Positions 24,709 to 34,371 of a stretch of 64,000 nucleotides of DNA are shown here, in pieces; within the stretch, counting starts at the first letter, position 1, and each line of letters begins with the position of its first letter. Where the stretch lies: assembly GCA_934748015.1 (NCBI GenBank), contig CAKVHF010000001.1, forward strand, positions 383,599-447,598, written 5' to 3'. Source of the DNA: an uncultured Clostridia bacterium (GTDB lineage: Bacteria; Bacillota; Clostridia; Christensenellales; UBA1242). A program made the position numbers and the translations under genes. Below the pieces are notes generated by a model, which was not told the origin of the DNA, did no database searches, and saw only the letters and a list, made by a program, of their open reading frames with translations.

Positions 24709-25693
24709 TATTCTCGTCCTTAGATTGCTCTTTTTCGGCTTTCTTTTGCATTTTTGCCTTGTTACGCTCAATCTTAATTTGCATATCTTTTACAACACGG
24801 TCAGATTCTTTCTCTATCTGTTGAACACGCCATTGATAACTGGCTTGCAGTCTTTCTTTTTTCTTAGCAACTCTTTTTAGAGATTTTTCTTCTCTTTCTT
24901 TGATTGCCTCTTCCTTTTTGGCAAGTTTTTCTTGATATTTCTCAAATGCCTTCTTCTCTTTTTCTTGCAATTTCTCTTGATATTTATCAATCACCGCTTG
25001 CTCTTTATTATCTAGTTCACCCAATTTCTCTGCCTTTTTGTCATGGGCTTTCTGAAGATCTTTCTCAACACCTTCCTTGAAAGATGTTAAACGCTCTTCG
25101 TTAGCAAATAGTTTAATAAAATTGTTTCGATGAGCAATAACATCAATAACAACAATTAACCACATAATAATCATTGCGACAAAATTGAACTTAATATCTG
25201 TGATAAATGTATCTACTATTGCAAAGATAATAATAAAAAACATACTAGCAAGACTACCAATCTTGACAAAATAAAAGAATACAAAGTCGACAAGCAAAAC
25301 TACTAATGCGAGCAAAGGATTTGCAACAGCAAATACACCAATAGTGCATGCTATGCCTTTGCCCCCCTTGAACCCGTAAAACACTGGAAACATATGTCCC
25401 AAAACAGCAGATAATCCACTGGCAAATAATGCAATTATAGACAAATATTGATCATTAGGAAATAACACTAGATAAGATATAAGTGCAGGAATTGCCGCCT
25501 TAAGTGCATCGCAGAAAAGTGTTAAAAAGCCCATTTTTGCCCCATAATTACGGAGCATATTCATAGTGCCTGGGTTACCACTGCCCTGCTTGGTTATATC
25601 ATTCTTATCTTTCTTGGTGATCATACGAGCAACACTAATGTTGCCCATTAAATATGACACTATCACCAGTGCAAAAAACTTAATTATTGTCAT
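24683..25693 (-). CDS. plsY: Glycerol-3-phosphate acyltransferase PlsY with C-terminal coiled-coil extension
   Basis: 336 residues, against about 190-210 for usual PlsY. Residues 1-195 carry the PlsY membrane core with G-S-G-N-P-G-T-M-N near 37-45, G-H-M-F-P-V-F, and F-K-G-G-K-G-I-A near 108-115. These define acyl-phosphate-dependent acylation of glycerol 3-phosphate. From about residue 205 to the end is a Lys/Glu-rich stretch with repeated Y-Q-E-K-L units, predicted as a long cytoplasmic coiled coil. No frameshift is needed to produce the fusion. It overlaps der by 14 bases and the phosphoesterase by 26. Confidence 0.9.
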   Translation of the reverse strand: MTIIKFFALVIVSYLMGNISVARMITKKDKNDITKQGSGNPGTMNMLRNYGAKMGFLTLFCDALKAAIPALISYLVLFPNDQYLSIIALFASGLSAVLGHMFPVFYGFKGGKGIACTIGVFAVANPLLALVVLLVDFVFFYFVKIGSLASMFFIIIFAIVDTFITDIKFNFVAMIIMWLIVVIDVIAHRNNFIKLFANEERLTSFKEGVEKDLQKAHDKKAEKLGELDNKEQAVIDKYQEKLQEKEKKAFEKYQEKLAKKEEAIKEREEKSLKRVAKKKERLQASYQWRVQQIEKESDRVVKDMQIKIERNKAKMQKKAEKEQSKDENNDQNNDMQ

Positions 25694-27011
25694 TTTTGTC
25701 TGCCTTACTCTTTATAATTAATTTAATTGGAGTTCCGCTATAATCTACTGTCTTACGGATACAATTCTCTAGATATCTAACGTATGAGAAGTGCATCAAT
25801 TTAGCATCATTGCAGAACACAATAAATGTTGGAGGCGCAACCTCTGCCTGAGTGATATAGTAGATCTTGCATCTTCTACCACTTCTGGCTGGTGGTTCAT
25901 TAACCAAAATAGCCGACTGCAATATCTCATTAAGTACGCTCGTCCCAATACGATTGTGAGCATTGCTATATGCTTTTTCTACCGCTTCCATAACCTTATT
26001 GATACGCTGACCAGTAAGTGTGGATGTATATAGAGGGATGAAGTAGTCCATGAACTTAAGATCTTCTTCCAGTTTTTTATTAAAAGTAATCATTGTTTGG
26101 GTGTCTTTCTCAACCAAGTCCCACTTGTTCATAAGAACAACACTTGGCTTACCACATTCGTGAACAAAACCAGCAATCTTGACATCTTGCTCGCTAAGCC
26201 CCTCGTTAGCATCTACAACAATTATTACAACATCCGATCTCTTGATTGCCTCAAACGACCTTAGGATACTATATAGTTCTACACTCTCTGGCTCTATTGC
26301 CCTCTTACGCCTAATACCAGCAGTATCTATCAGAACAAAGTCCTTATTATTGTATCTAAATGGTGTGTCTATTGCATCTCTGGTTGTACCTGCGACATCA
26401 CTTACCATTACACGATTTTCGCCGACAAGTTTGTTAAGTAGGCTACTTTTGCCAGCATTTGGCTTTCCAACAATTGCAATTTTAATTTTGTCCTTGTCGG
26501 CATCTTCGTCTACTCTGTGTTTGAACTTGGATACAACACTATCCAGCAAGTCTCCTATACCCATGCCTTGAACGGAAGAGACACCGATAGGTTCACCCAT
26601 GCCTAAGTTATAGAACTCATACAATTTCTGCTCGTCATAGTTGTCTAGTTTGTTAACAGCAAGAACAACTGGCACGTTGTATTTTCGCAAAAAATCTACT
26701 GCATCATAATCGGCCGGAACTAGTCCTTCTTTGCCGTCTACCACAAATATAACTACATCGGCTAGATCTACTGCGATTTCGGCTTGTCTAGTAATATTTT
26801 GCTGAAACTCTGACTTATTTAGGACATCCAGTCCGCCAGTATCAACCAGAGAAAAAGCATAGCCACACCAACTAGCATCGCCGTAAATTCGATCTCGAGT
26901 TACACCCGGTAGATCCTCTACAATACTTATTCTTTTGCCACAAATTCTATTAAATAGTGTGCTTTTGCCAACGTTTGGTCGTCCTATTATTGCAACAAGT
27001 GGTTTTTCCAT
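25680..27011 (-). CDS. der: GTPase Der (EngA)
   Basis: 443 residues from the ATG at 27009-27011 (M-E-K-P-L-V-A-I-I-G-R), in line with the family; upstream in-frame codons read through untypical sequence. Two G domains occur in tandem: G-R-P-N-V-G-K-S with D-T-G-G and N-K-L-D, then G-K-P-N-A-G-K-S with D-T-A-G and N-K-W-D. A KH-like C-terminal domain follows. Der is needed for 50S subunit assembly. The der-plsY order is common in Clostridia. Confidence 0.96.
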   Translation of the reverse strand: MEKPLVAIIGRPNVGKSTLFNRICGKRISIVEDLPGVTRDRIYGDASWCGYAFSLVDTGGLDVLNKSEFQQNITRQAEIAVDLADVVIFVVDGKEGLVPADYDAVDFLRKYNVPVVLAVNKLDNYDEQKLYEFYNLGMGEPIGVSSVQGMGIGDLLDSVVSKFKHRVDEDADKDKIKIAIVGKPNAGKSSLLNKLVGENRVMVSDVAGTTRDAIDTPFRYNNKDFVLIDTAGIRRKRAIEPESVELYSILRSFEAIKRSDVVIIVVDANEGLSEQDVKIAGFVHECGKPSVVLMNKWDLVEKDTQTMITFNKKLEEDLKFMDYFIPLYTSTLTGQRINKVMEAVEKAYSNAHNRIGTSVLNEILQSAILVNEPPARSGRRCKIYYITQAEVAPPTFIVFCNDAKLMHFSYVRYLENCIRKTVDYSGTPIKLIIKSKADKNDNN

Positions 27012-27104
27012 AATATAAGTCTCGCCTCCAACTAAGCATAATATTAATTGTAGTATATCACATAATGTATACAAAGAGAAATATTTATTTGCATTTTCAA
27101 AAAG

Positions 27105-27149
27105 AAAAATCTTAGAAAAGTACAATTATTGACGCTTAACTAAGATTTT
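27105..27149 (-). terminator. Terminator after the topoisomerase A-subunit gene
   Basis: On the minus strand AAAATCTTAG (27149-27140) pairs with CTAAGATTTT (27114-27105), then TCTTTTT. It separates the topoisomerase genes from der. Confidence 0.6.
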
Positions 27150-27169
27150 CTTTCGACTTAATAAAAATT

Positions 27170-29755
27170 TTATTCGGTTGTAACAAATGGATAGACATGT
27201 GTTACATTAAGTGGTTTTACAACCTTCAACGACTTATCCATAGGTTTAACTACTGGAATTGCTGAATTTTTAAGCAACTTCAAAACTTCTTTGTTGGTTT
27301 CTAGCACAAAATTAACATTTGGAAGTAATTTGTATGCAAAAATAAGTTTTGGAGAACCATTCTTAACAGTTATTATTTTGCTACCCTTCTTGTTTCGGGC
27401 GGATTTAGGAATAAGTGCGTATTTGATAGTTTGTGTCAAGCCATTGTCAGCAAATATACTAACCGCCTCACCTGCAACTATCTGCATAGCACCTACTACA
27501 TAATCATTATCGGTCAAAGCAATACCTTTAACACCTTGGCTAACACGATTGCATGTTGCTATATCTTCTTTTGGAACAATCATACCTATTCCGCTATTGG
27601 TAAAGATTGCTACTTCTGCCTTCTTGTTATCTATCTCGACATTAACTAGTTCGTCACCGTCTTTCAACTTAATACCAGCAACAACCGATTTGCCACATAG
27701 ATACTCTGACACTGGGGTCTTCTTGATCATGCCCAGCTTAGTATAGAACACCAAAATATCATCCTTTAGATTTTCGCCAAGTTCTAACATTGACACAATC
27801 TTTTCTTTTGGTTTAATACCCTTGGCATAAGAATGTATTATTGCACCCTTATCTCTAAACTTGCACTGGTTAATTGCGGACACTTTGACTTTGACAGAAT
27901 TGCCTAAGTTAGTAAAGAAGAACACATTACTAGCGGTGTTGATTAATTTAGAAAATTGTGGGATCTCAGAAATTGTAGCGTTAGCACTAATATCCTTAGT
28001 TGCCAAGTTATAACTCTTCTGATTAACACTCTTAATTGTAGTTGCTGGGGTTGCAATGACATGAACTTCTTCATCCACCTCACCGCTAGCATTGTTAGTT
28101 TCTACAATCTCAAATTCTTCTGCTTTAGCAAACTGAGTTTTACGCTCTGAACCAAACTTCTTAGCAATCTCTTGTAACTCTTTCTTAACTATCTTAAGTT
28201 GCATGCTGTCACTCTTAAGTATTGCCGTGTATCTAGCAATTAGGTCTTGCAACCTCTTTAACTCTGCAACTAATTTGTCTACCTCTAGACTAGTAAGCCT
28301 TGCAAGACGCATATCTAGTATCGCCTGTGCTTGAACATCAGACAACTTAAATTTCTCAATTAATCTAATTTTTGCATCAGTTGTATTTTTACTTGTTTTG
28401 ATTATTTTAACAACTGCATCGATATTCTTAATTGCAATCAACAAGCCTTGCAAAATGTGTTCTTTCTTAAGACATGCTTCTAGGTCAAATTTTGTACGAT
28501 TATATATGATTTTCTTTTGATAATGTACATAGTACCTTAGATAATCAATCAACTTCAATTGCTTAGGTTTGCCATCAGCAATTGCAACCATATTGGCATT
28601 AAATGATGTCTCTAGGTCGGTTTGCTTGAATAGAGTTGCTAAAATCTTCTGAACTTTGGCATCTTTCTTAAGTTTGATAACCGCACGAGTACCTTGTCTA
28701 TCTGATTCATCCACAATATCTTGGATATACGATAGATCGCCAGACTCGTCCGCTTCCTTTAATTGAGCAATCTTCTGAAGTAAAGAAGCCTTATTTACCT
28801 GATATGGGATCTCAGTAAATACAATATTTTTCTTATCATTATCTGCATTCTCTATATGAAACTTAGATCTAATAATCACTTTGCCCTTACCAGTTGCATA
28901 CAGTTGTTCCATTTCGCTTTGGTTAATAATATATGCCCCTGTTGGAAAATCTGGACCTTTTAAGATCTTAAGCAAACTCTTAAGTGAAATATTGTTGTTG
29001 TCAATATAAGCACATACGGCATCGCAGGCTTCCTTAAGGTTGTGCGTAGGGATATTGGTTGCAAGTCCAACCGCTATACCCATGCTTCCGTTAACTAACA
29101 AGTTGGGAAATCTACCTGGCAACATGTCTGGTTCTTTGCAAGAGTCATCAAAGTTAAGACTCCATGTAACGGTATCCTTCTCAATATCTCGCAAAAGTTC
29201 TAGTGAAAGTGGTGTAAGTCTAGCCTCAGTATAACGCATTGCGGCTGCACCATCCCCATCAACCGAACCATAGTTACCATGTCCGTCTACTAGGCACTCG
29301 CCCATATTGAATGGTTGTGCCAATCTAACCATTGTATCGTATATACTTTTGTCACCATGAGGGTGATATTTACCCATACAGTCACCGACAATACGTGCAC
29401 TCTTACGATATGGTCTATCTGGCATAACACCTACTTCTAGCATACTATATAGCACTCTACGTTGAACAGGCTTAAGTCCATCTTCTACCCTAGGCAATGC
29501 TCTATCCAGTATTACATATTCGCTATATGGTAGCATACTTTCGTGAATGACCACATCGACTGGCTTTGTTACATAACCGTCACTTGGGTTGTCAGAATTG
29601 ACAACAGGTTCGACAGTCTTGGTTTTTCTTGTTCTCTTCTTAGGTGTACTAGTGTCGTCAGTATTAGTGTCTTCTTGCTTAGTAGAATTGGTTGAAACAA
29701 TATACTGCGACATATCGTTTTGATTGTTTATATCTTTACTACTTTTCCTTGGCAT
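27170..29755 (-). CDS. Type IIA DNA topoisomerase subunit A (GyrA/ParC family)
   Basis: 861 residues with an unusual Ser/Thr/Asp-rich N-terminal extension of about 58 residues before the breakage-reunion domain. Family motifs: L-K-P-V-Q-R-R-V-L-Y, K-Y-H-P-H-G-D, and A-A-M-R-Y-T-E-A-R-L with the catalytic Tyr. The C-terminal part has beta-pinwheel repeats (S-Q-G-V-K-G-I-A-L). A clear G-Q-R-R-G-G-K-G gyrase box is not seen; the nearest segment reads A-R-N-K-K-G-S-K. That favours topoisomerase IV or a divergent gyrase. It starts three bases after the B subunit gene ends, so both subunits are made from one transcript. Confidence 0.85.
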   Translation of the reverse strand: MPRKSSKDINNQNDMSQYIVSTNSTKQEDTNTDDTSTPKKRTRKTKTVEPVVNSDNPSDGYVTKPVDVVIHESMLPYSEYVILDRALPRVEDGLKPVQRRVLYSMLEVGVMPDRPYRKSARIVGDCMGKYHPHGDKSIYDTMVRLAQPFNMGECLVDGHGNYGSVDGDGAAAMRYTEARLTPLSLELLRDIEKDTVTWSLNFDDSCKEPDMLPGRFPNLLVNGSMGIAVGLATNIPTHNLKEACDAVCAYIDNNNISLKSLLKILKGPDFPTGAYIINQSEMEQLYATGKGKVIIRSKFHIENADNDKKNIVFTEIPYQVNKASLLQKIAQLKEADESGDLSYIQDIVDESDRQGTRAVIKLKKDAKVQKILATLFKQTDLETSFNANMVAIADGKPKQLKLIDYLRYYVHYQKKIIYNRTKFDLEACLKKEHILQGLLIAIKNIDAVVKIIKTSKNTTDAKIRLIEKFKLSDVQAQAILDMRLARLTSLEVDKLVAELKRLQDLIARYTAILKSDSMQLKIVKKELQEIAKKFGSERKTQFAKAEEFEIVETNNASGEVDEEVHVIATPATTIKSVNQKSYNLATKDISANATISEIPQFSKLINTASNVFFFTNLGNSVKVKVSAINQCKFRDKGAIIHSYAKGIKPKEKIVSMLELGENLKDDILVFYTKLGMIKKTPVSEYLCGKSVVAGIKLKDGDELVNVEIDNKKAEVAIFTNSGIGMIVPKEDIATCNRVSQGVKGIALTDNDYVVGAMQIVAGEAVSIFADNGLTQTIKYALIPKSARNKKGSKIITVKNGSPKLIFAYKLLPNVNFVLETNKEVLKLLKNSAIPVVKPMDKSLKVVKPLNVTHVYPFVTTE

Positions 29756-29758
29756 ATC

Positions 29759-31717
29759 CTACTTCCTGTCCTTTTCAAAATTAGATACTTTGTTGAAATT
29801 GGCATTATCTATTATATACTTCTTTCTTGCCTCTATATTGTCGCCCATCAGTGTATTAATCATCTTCTCTGCCTCGGCAACGTCTTCTAGTGTTACTTGA
29901 ACCAAAACCCGTTTGTCCGGATCCATAGTTGTCTGCCACAATTGTTCTGCGGTCATCTCGCCTAACCCTTTGAAACGCTGAACTGTATAACTAGATACAC
30001 CTTTGATAGCCTTAGCATAATCTTCATCATTATAGATATATGTTACATTGTCACCACGTTTGGTTATCTTGTATAGTGGTGCAATACCAATAAATAAGTG
30101 TCCATCCAAAATCAATTCTTTCATATATCTATAGAAGAATGTAACCAAAATTGATCTAATATGTGCACCATCCTGGTCTGCATCCGCCAAAATGATTACT
30201 TTGTTATACTTCAAATTGGTTATATTAAATGTATCGCCGATACCTGTACCCAAAGCACTTATTATTGTTCTAATTTCCTCATTGTCAAGTATTTGTGCCA
30301 AACGTTTCTTTTCAACATTAAGTGGTTTACCCCTTAGAGGTAAAATTGCTTGGAAACTACGATCTCTTGCTTGTTTTGCACTTCCACCCGCACTATCACC
30401 CTCAACTATGAATACTTCGTTAAGTAGTGGATTTCTGCCAGAGCAACTACTCAATTTTCCGACCAAACTATATGTGTCAGCATTATGTGCTCTACGTGTT
30501 AGATCTTTTGCTTTCTTTGCCGCCTCTCTAGCTTTTTGTGCCAAACGTGCCTTTCCAATAATTGCATTGATTACATCTTTGCCACCTTTCTTATCGGCAA
30601 AGTGCATAATATTGGCATATACTAAGTTTTCAACCTCACCTTTCACTTCTGGGTTGCCTAATTTGGTCTTAGTCTGTCCCTCAAATTGAACATTCTTCAT
30701 CTTAACAGACAATACAACCGCAATACCTTCTTTGAAGTCATCATTGGTCAAGTTAGTGTCTTTGTCTTTGATTAGCCCCAACTTTCTTCCGCTATCATTA
30801 ATTGCTCTAGTAAAACCAGTTCTGAAACCTGTCTCGTGTGTACCACCTTCGCTAGTAGGAATATTGTTGACATAACTAAATACATTCTCTGCAAATCCAT
30901 CTGTGTAATGAATAGCACACTCCATTGCAACAAGGTCAGAGTTATCAGCAAAATAAATAGGTTCTTTGTACAAACATATCTTTTCTTTGTTAAGATATTT
31001 CATGAAATCGATTAAGCCATTGTCGTACTTATAATTAACATATCTTATCTCTGGAACTTCCCTATAAGAATTGTCGATCAAGACTAGTTCAATACCCTTA
31101 TTTAGGAAAGCAAGTTCCTTAAGTCTCTTAGATATAACATCATATTCAAATTGAACAGTCTCAAATATCTTAGCATCTGGCTTAAAGGTAACCTTAGTAC
31201 CAGTCTTCTGTGTGGCACACACCTTCTTCAATGGTCCTTGTGGTACACCGCCTGTATATTTGCCATTTGCATTCTTAACAGTTTTGAAATCCATTGTGTA
31301 CTCATAGCCGTCTTTCCACACAACTACATTAAGCCACTCGGACAATGCATTGGTTACACTAGCACCAACGCCGTGCAGACCACCCGAATACTTATAGTTA
31401 TCATTATTAAACTTACCACCTGCATGCAGTTGTGTAAATACAACCTCTACACCACTCATGTTCATAGTAGGATGCTTATCAACTGGGATACCACGGCCAT
31501 TATCCTCTACAGTAACCGACCCATCAACATTAAGAGTAACAGTAATCTTGTTACCATAACCATTAGTTATTTCGTCAATTGAGTTATCGACTATCTCCCA
31601 CAAAATATGATGCAATCCTTTGCTACCAGTTGTACCAATATACATACCTGGTCTAAGTCTTACTGCATCCAAACCTTCCAAAACTACAATATTGGCACTC
31701 TTATAACTACTTGCCAT
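29759..31717 (-). CDS. Type IIA DNA topoisomerase subunit B (GyrB/ParE family)
   Basis: 652 residues. The GHKL ATPase domain shows E-I-V-D-N-S-I-D-E and V-E-D-N-G-R-G-I-P; the transducer is followed by the TOPRIM motifs F-I-V-E-G-D-S-A-G-G-S-A and I-L-A-D-A-D-Q-D-G-A-H-I and a final Q-R-F-K-G-L-G-E-M. Several stretches (A-L-G-T-G-I-G) look GyrB-like, while N-E-E-I and the missing gyrase box in the A subunit leave gyrase versus topoisomerase IV open. GAGGTGG precedes the ATG. A TATAAT promoter element lies about 40 bases upstream. Confidence 0.87.
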   Translation of the reverse strand: MASSYKSANIVVLEGLDAVRLRPGMYIGTTGSKGLHHILWEIVDNSIDEITNGYGNKITVTLNVDGSVTVEDNGRGIPVDKHPTMNMSGVEVVFTQLHAGGKFNNDNYKYSGGLHGVGASVTNALSEWLNVVVWKDGYEYTMDFKTVKNANGKYTGGVPQGPLKKVCATQKTGTKVTFKPDAKIFETVQFEYDVISKRLKELAFLNKGIELVLIDNSYREVPEIRYVNYKYDNGLIDFMKYLNKEKICLYKEPIYFADNSDLVAMECAIHYTDGFAENVFSYVNNIPTSEGGTHETGFRTGFTRAINDSGRKLGLIKDKDTNLTNDDFKEGIAVVLSVKMKNVQFEGQTKTKLGNPEVKGEVENLVYANIMHFADKKGGKDVINAIIGKARLAQKAREAAKKAKDLTRRAHNADTYSLVGKLSSCSGRNPLLNEVFIVEGDSAGGSAKQARDRSFQAILPLRGKPLNVEKKRLAQILDNEEIRTIISALGTGIGDTFNITNLKYNKVIILADADQDGAHIRSILVTFFYRYMKELILDGHLFIGIAPLYKITKRGDNVTYIYNDEDYAKAIKGVSSYTVQRFKGLGEMTAEQLWQTTMDPDKRVLVQVTLEDVAEAEKMINTLMGDNIEARKKYIIDNANFNKVSNFEKDRK

Positions 31718-31950
31718 CTAGCCACCTCTTCAATAATTTTTCTTTTACACTGCTATTATAGCATATTTAACAAAAATCCCAAAATAAATTCAAATCGTAA
31801 TTGAAAAATATTTCAAAAAAGCCTATTTTAGAAACATTTTTAATAAAACAAAACAATTAAAAATTTTTTATAAAAAACCTTCATGCCCAACTTTCTGCAC
31901 TAATAGTTTTACTTATTAACGCATAAAATAAATAAAAAATGGAGAATAAA

Positions 31951-33003
31951 ATGAATAATACAATTGTACTGACAGGTGGCGGAACAGCTGGACATGTAAT
32001 GCCTAACATTGCCCTACTGCCCGAGTTAAAAAAATGCTTTAATAATATAGTCTACATAGGGAGCAAAGACGGCATAGAAAAAAAACTTATGTCAGAGTAT
32101 AAAGATGTAACATACTATGGAGTTGATAGTGCAAAGTTAATACGAAAGTTGACTTTGAAAAATCTTGCACTGCCATTCACCCTAATCAAATCAATACGAC
32201 AATGCTATAAGCTATTGAAAGAAATCAAACCAAAAGTGATATTTTCTAAAGGCGGATATGTCGCAGTGCCAGTTGTGATAGCTGGGTCTATGCTTAAGAT
32301 CCCTATCATTGCACACGAAAGCGACTCTACTATGGGACTAGCCAACAAATTGATTTATCGCAAATGCAAAATTATGTTCTTCTCGTTCGAAGAAGCAATG
32401 AAGGGATATGAGAAAAAGGGAAAATTGTCCGGCTCACCAATACGCAAAGAATTTTACACCGCAAAACCAAGCAGTCAGTTGGTTAACAACTACAACCCTC
32501 ACAAAAAGACTATACTTGTAGTTGGTGGAAGCCTTGGGAGTGTTGCATTAAACAAAACTATAATATCTGCTCTGCCAAAACTGCAAGAATATAATGTTGT
32601 CAACATCGTGGGAAAAGGGAAAAAAGATGACAAAGTAAAATATAACAACTACACTCAACTCGAATTTGTATCAGAAATATACAATCTATATGCACTGGCG
32701 GATGTCGTAATATCAAGGGCTGGTAGTAACGCAATATTTGAGTTGCTGGCAATGCAAAAGCCAATGGTACTTATTCCACTACCCAAAGACGAGTCTCGTG
32801 GTGATCAAGTAGTCAATGCAGATATATTCGCTAAGAAAAATTATGCCTACAAGTTTGATCAAAAAGATCTTAATGTCGATACATTGATTAATGCAATCAA
32901 CACCACAATAAAGAACAAAAAGTTTTACATTGATCACATGAAAAAAGCAAAAATATTGGATGCTAATGATACAATAACAAATGAAATAAAAAAATATATT
33001 TGA
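31951..33003 (+). CDS. murG: UDP-GlcNAc:lipid I GlcNAc transferase MurG
   Basis: 350 residues from the ATG at 31951, which uses the GGAG located just before it; an ATG at 31939 overlaps that site. The Gly-rich loop G-G-G-T-A-G-H-V is at 9-16, H-E-S-D near 117, S-x-G-S-L-G-S near 187, and the acceptor/donor signature S-R-A-G-S-N-A with L-P-K-D-E-S-R-G-D-Q. It makes lipid II on the inner membrane face. It is a single-gene unit with a promoter candidate (TTGAAA at 31801, 17 bases, TATTTT) far from the other division genes at 53-58.6 kb. Confidence 0.93.
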   Translation: MNNTIVLTGGGTAGHVMPNIALLPELKKCFNNIVYIGSKDGIEKKLMSEYKDVTYYGVDSAKLIRKLTLKNLALPFTLIKSIRQCYKLLKEIKPKVIFSKGGYVAVPVVIAGSMLKIPIIAHESDSTMGLANKLIYRKCKIMFFSFEEAMKGYEKKGKLSGSPIRKEFYTAKPSSQLVNNYNPHKKTILVVGGSLGSVALNKTIISALPKLQEYNVVNIVGKGKKDDKVKYNNYTQLEFVSEIYNLYALADVVISRAGSNAIFELLAMQKPMVLIPLPKDESRGDQVVNADIFAKKNYAYKFDQKDLNVDTLINAINTTIKNKKFYIDHMKKAKILDANDTITNEIKKYI

Positions 33004-33046
33004 CAAAAGTTATAAAAAAATTGTCAAATATATGTATGTTTATGAC

Positions 33047-33075
33047 AAAAAATGGCACTTTCGTGCCATTTTTTG
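33047..33075. terminator. Bidirectional terminator between murG and the CobW-type gene
   Basis: AAAAAATGGCAC (33047-33058) pairs with GTGCCATTTTTT (33063-33074); T runs exist on both strands, serving two convergent genes. A 10-base inverted repeat TATTTGACAA/TTGTCAAATA surrounds the murG stop just upstream. Confidence 0.85.
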
Positions 33076-33097
33076 TGTTTGTATAGATTTTTGTTTT

Positions 33098-34282
33098 TTA
33101 TGCCTGGTCTAACAACTCTTTGATCTTTGCTTTGTCAAGATGTTGTCCGATAAATACCAATCTTATCATACGATCGCCATACTCCGGATCCCAATCTTTC
33201 TTAAATAGTTCGTCAGTTGCTAGGAACTCATCTATCTCTTCCTGAGTAAGCATAACAGCATACCATTCGCCATGTTCAGTTAAGCTCTTGCTAGTTCCAG
33301 CTTGTTCATAAAGATATGCCATATCTGTGTTATCACTGAAATACACTAAGCCTTTGGTTCTAATAATTTGTCTGCCGAAATCCATTGCACAGAAGTCATC
33401 AAACTTCAATCTATCAAATGGTCTACGGCGACAATATACATAAGTGCCAATACCATACTCTTCAGTTTCACCATGTTCGTGATCATGGTGATGATCGTGA
33501 TGTTCGTGGTCGTGTTCATCGTGATCGTCATCATCATCGTCTTCGTCTTTCTCTAGTTCTTGTATCCAGCCTGCACTGGACAATGCTTTGTCGAAGTCAA
33601 ACAACTTAGTATCAAGTATCTCAGATAGATCTACATTGCTGTAATCCGTTTCAATAATTTTTGCACTAGGTTGCAACTTTTTTATAACTGCTTTTACCTT
33701 GTTAAGATCATCTTTGGATACATCACTTACTTTGTTAAGTACAAGTATATCGCAGAATTCGACCTGTTGGATAATAAGGTTCTCTATATCTTCTTCGTCA
33801 ACCTTGTCTTTATCTAGTGTTTCGCCACAACCAAATTCTTTTGCCATACGGATTGCATCAACAACTGACACCACCGCATCCAATTTGCATACTTCCTTAT
33901 GGAACAATTCTAGCAAGTTGTCATGCAAAAACTCTAGAGTCTGTGCAATTGGAATAGGTTCACATATTCCGCTTGCTTCAATAACAATATGATCAAATTT
34001 GTTTTGTTTGATTATTTCTGCAATTTGCTCAATTAGATCTTTCTTAAGAGTACAACATATACAGCCATTGGATAATGCAACTAGACTCTCTTCTTTCTTA
34101 TTAACAATTCCACCCTTTTCTATTAACTGTGCATCAATGTTAACCTCACCAATATCATTAACAATAACTGCAATCTTATAATTATTAGAATTTCTTAATA
34201 GATTGTTTAGCAAAGTAGTTTTGCCACTTCCTAGATATCCTGTAATCAATGTTATAGGTACACACTTGTTCATCATAAACAT
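33098..34282 (-). CDS. CobW/ZNG1-type GTPase metallochaperone
   Basis: 394 residues from the ATG at 34280-34282 with AAGGAG upstream. Walker A G-Y-L-G-S-G-K-T is at 15-22, the family C-x-C-C metal site at Cys74, Cys76 and Cys77, and N-K-V-S as the guanine motif. A long Asp/His-rich stretch lies near 250-275, followed by the CobW C-terminal domain. G3E GTPases of this type insert metals into proteins; His-rich forms are usually linked to zinc or cobalt homeostasis. No clear Zur box was found upstream. Confidence 0.85.
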   Translation of the reverse strand: MFMMNKCVPITLITGYLGSGKTTLLNNLLRNSNNYKIAVIVNDIGEVNIDAQLIEKGGIVNKKEESLVALSNGCICCTLKKDLIEQIAEIIKQNKFDHIVIEASGICEPIPIAQTLEFLHDNLLELFHKEVCKLDAVVSVVDAIRMAKEFGCGETLDKDKVDEEDIENLIIQQVEFCDILVLNKVSDVSKDDLNKVKAVIKKLQPSAKIIETDYSNVDLSEILDTKLFDFDKALSSAGWIQELEKDEDDDDDDHDEHDHEHHDHHHDHEHGETEEYGIGTYVYCRRRPFDRLKFDDFCAMDFGRQIIRTKGLVYFSDNTDMAYLYEQAGTSKSLTEHGEWYAVMLTQEEIDEFLATDELFKKDWDPEYGDRMIRLVFIGQHLDKAKIKELLDQA

Positions 34283-34371
34283 TTTTCTCCTTATAATCAA
34301 AAAATAATTAACCCATCGACATAGTGGTGTCAATAGATTAATTATCAATTTATTTTATCAAAAATACACAA

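Noticed and set aside
33300..33570. Plus-strand frames opposite the CobW His-rich region
   Set aside because: Low-complexity shadow of the Asp/His stretch of the minus-strand gene.
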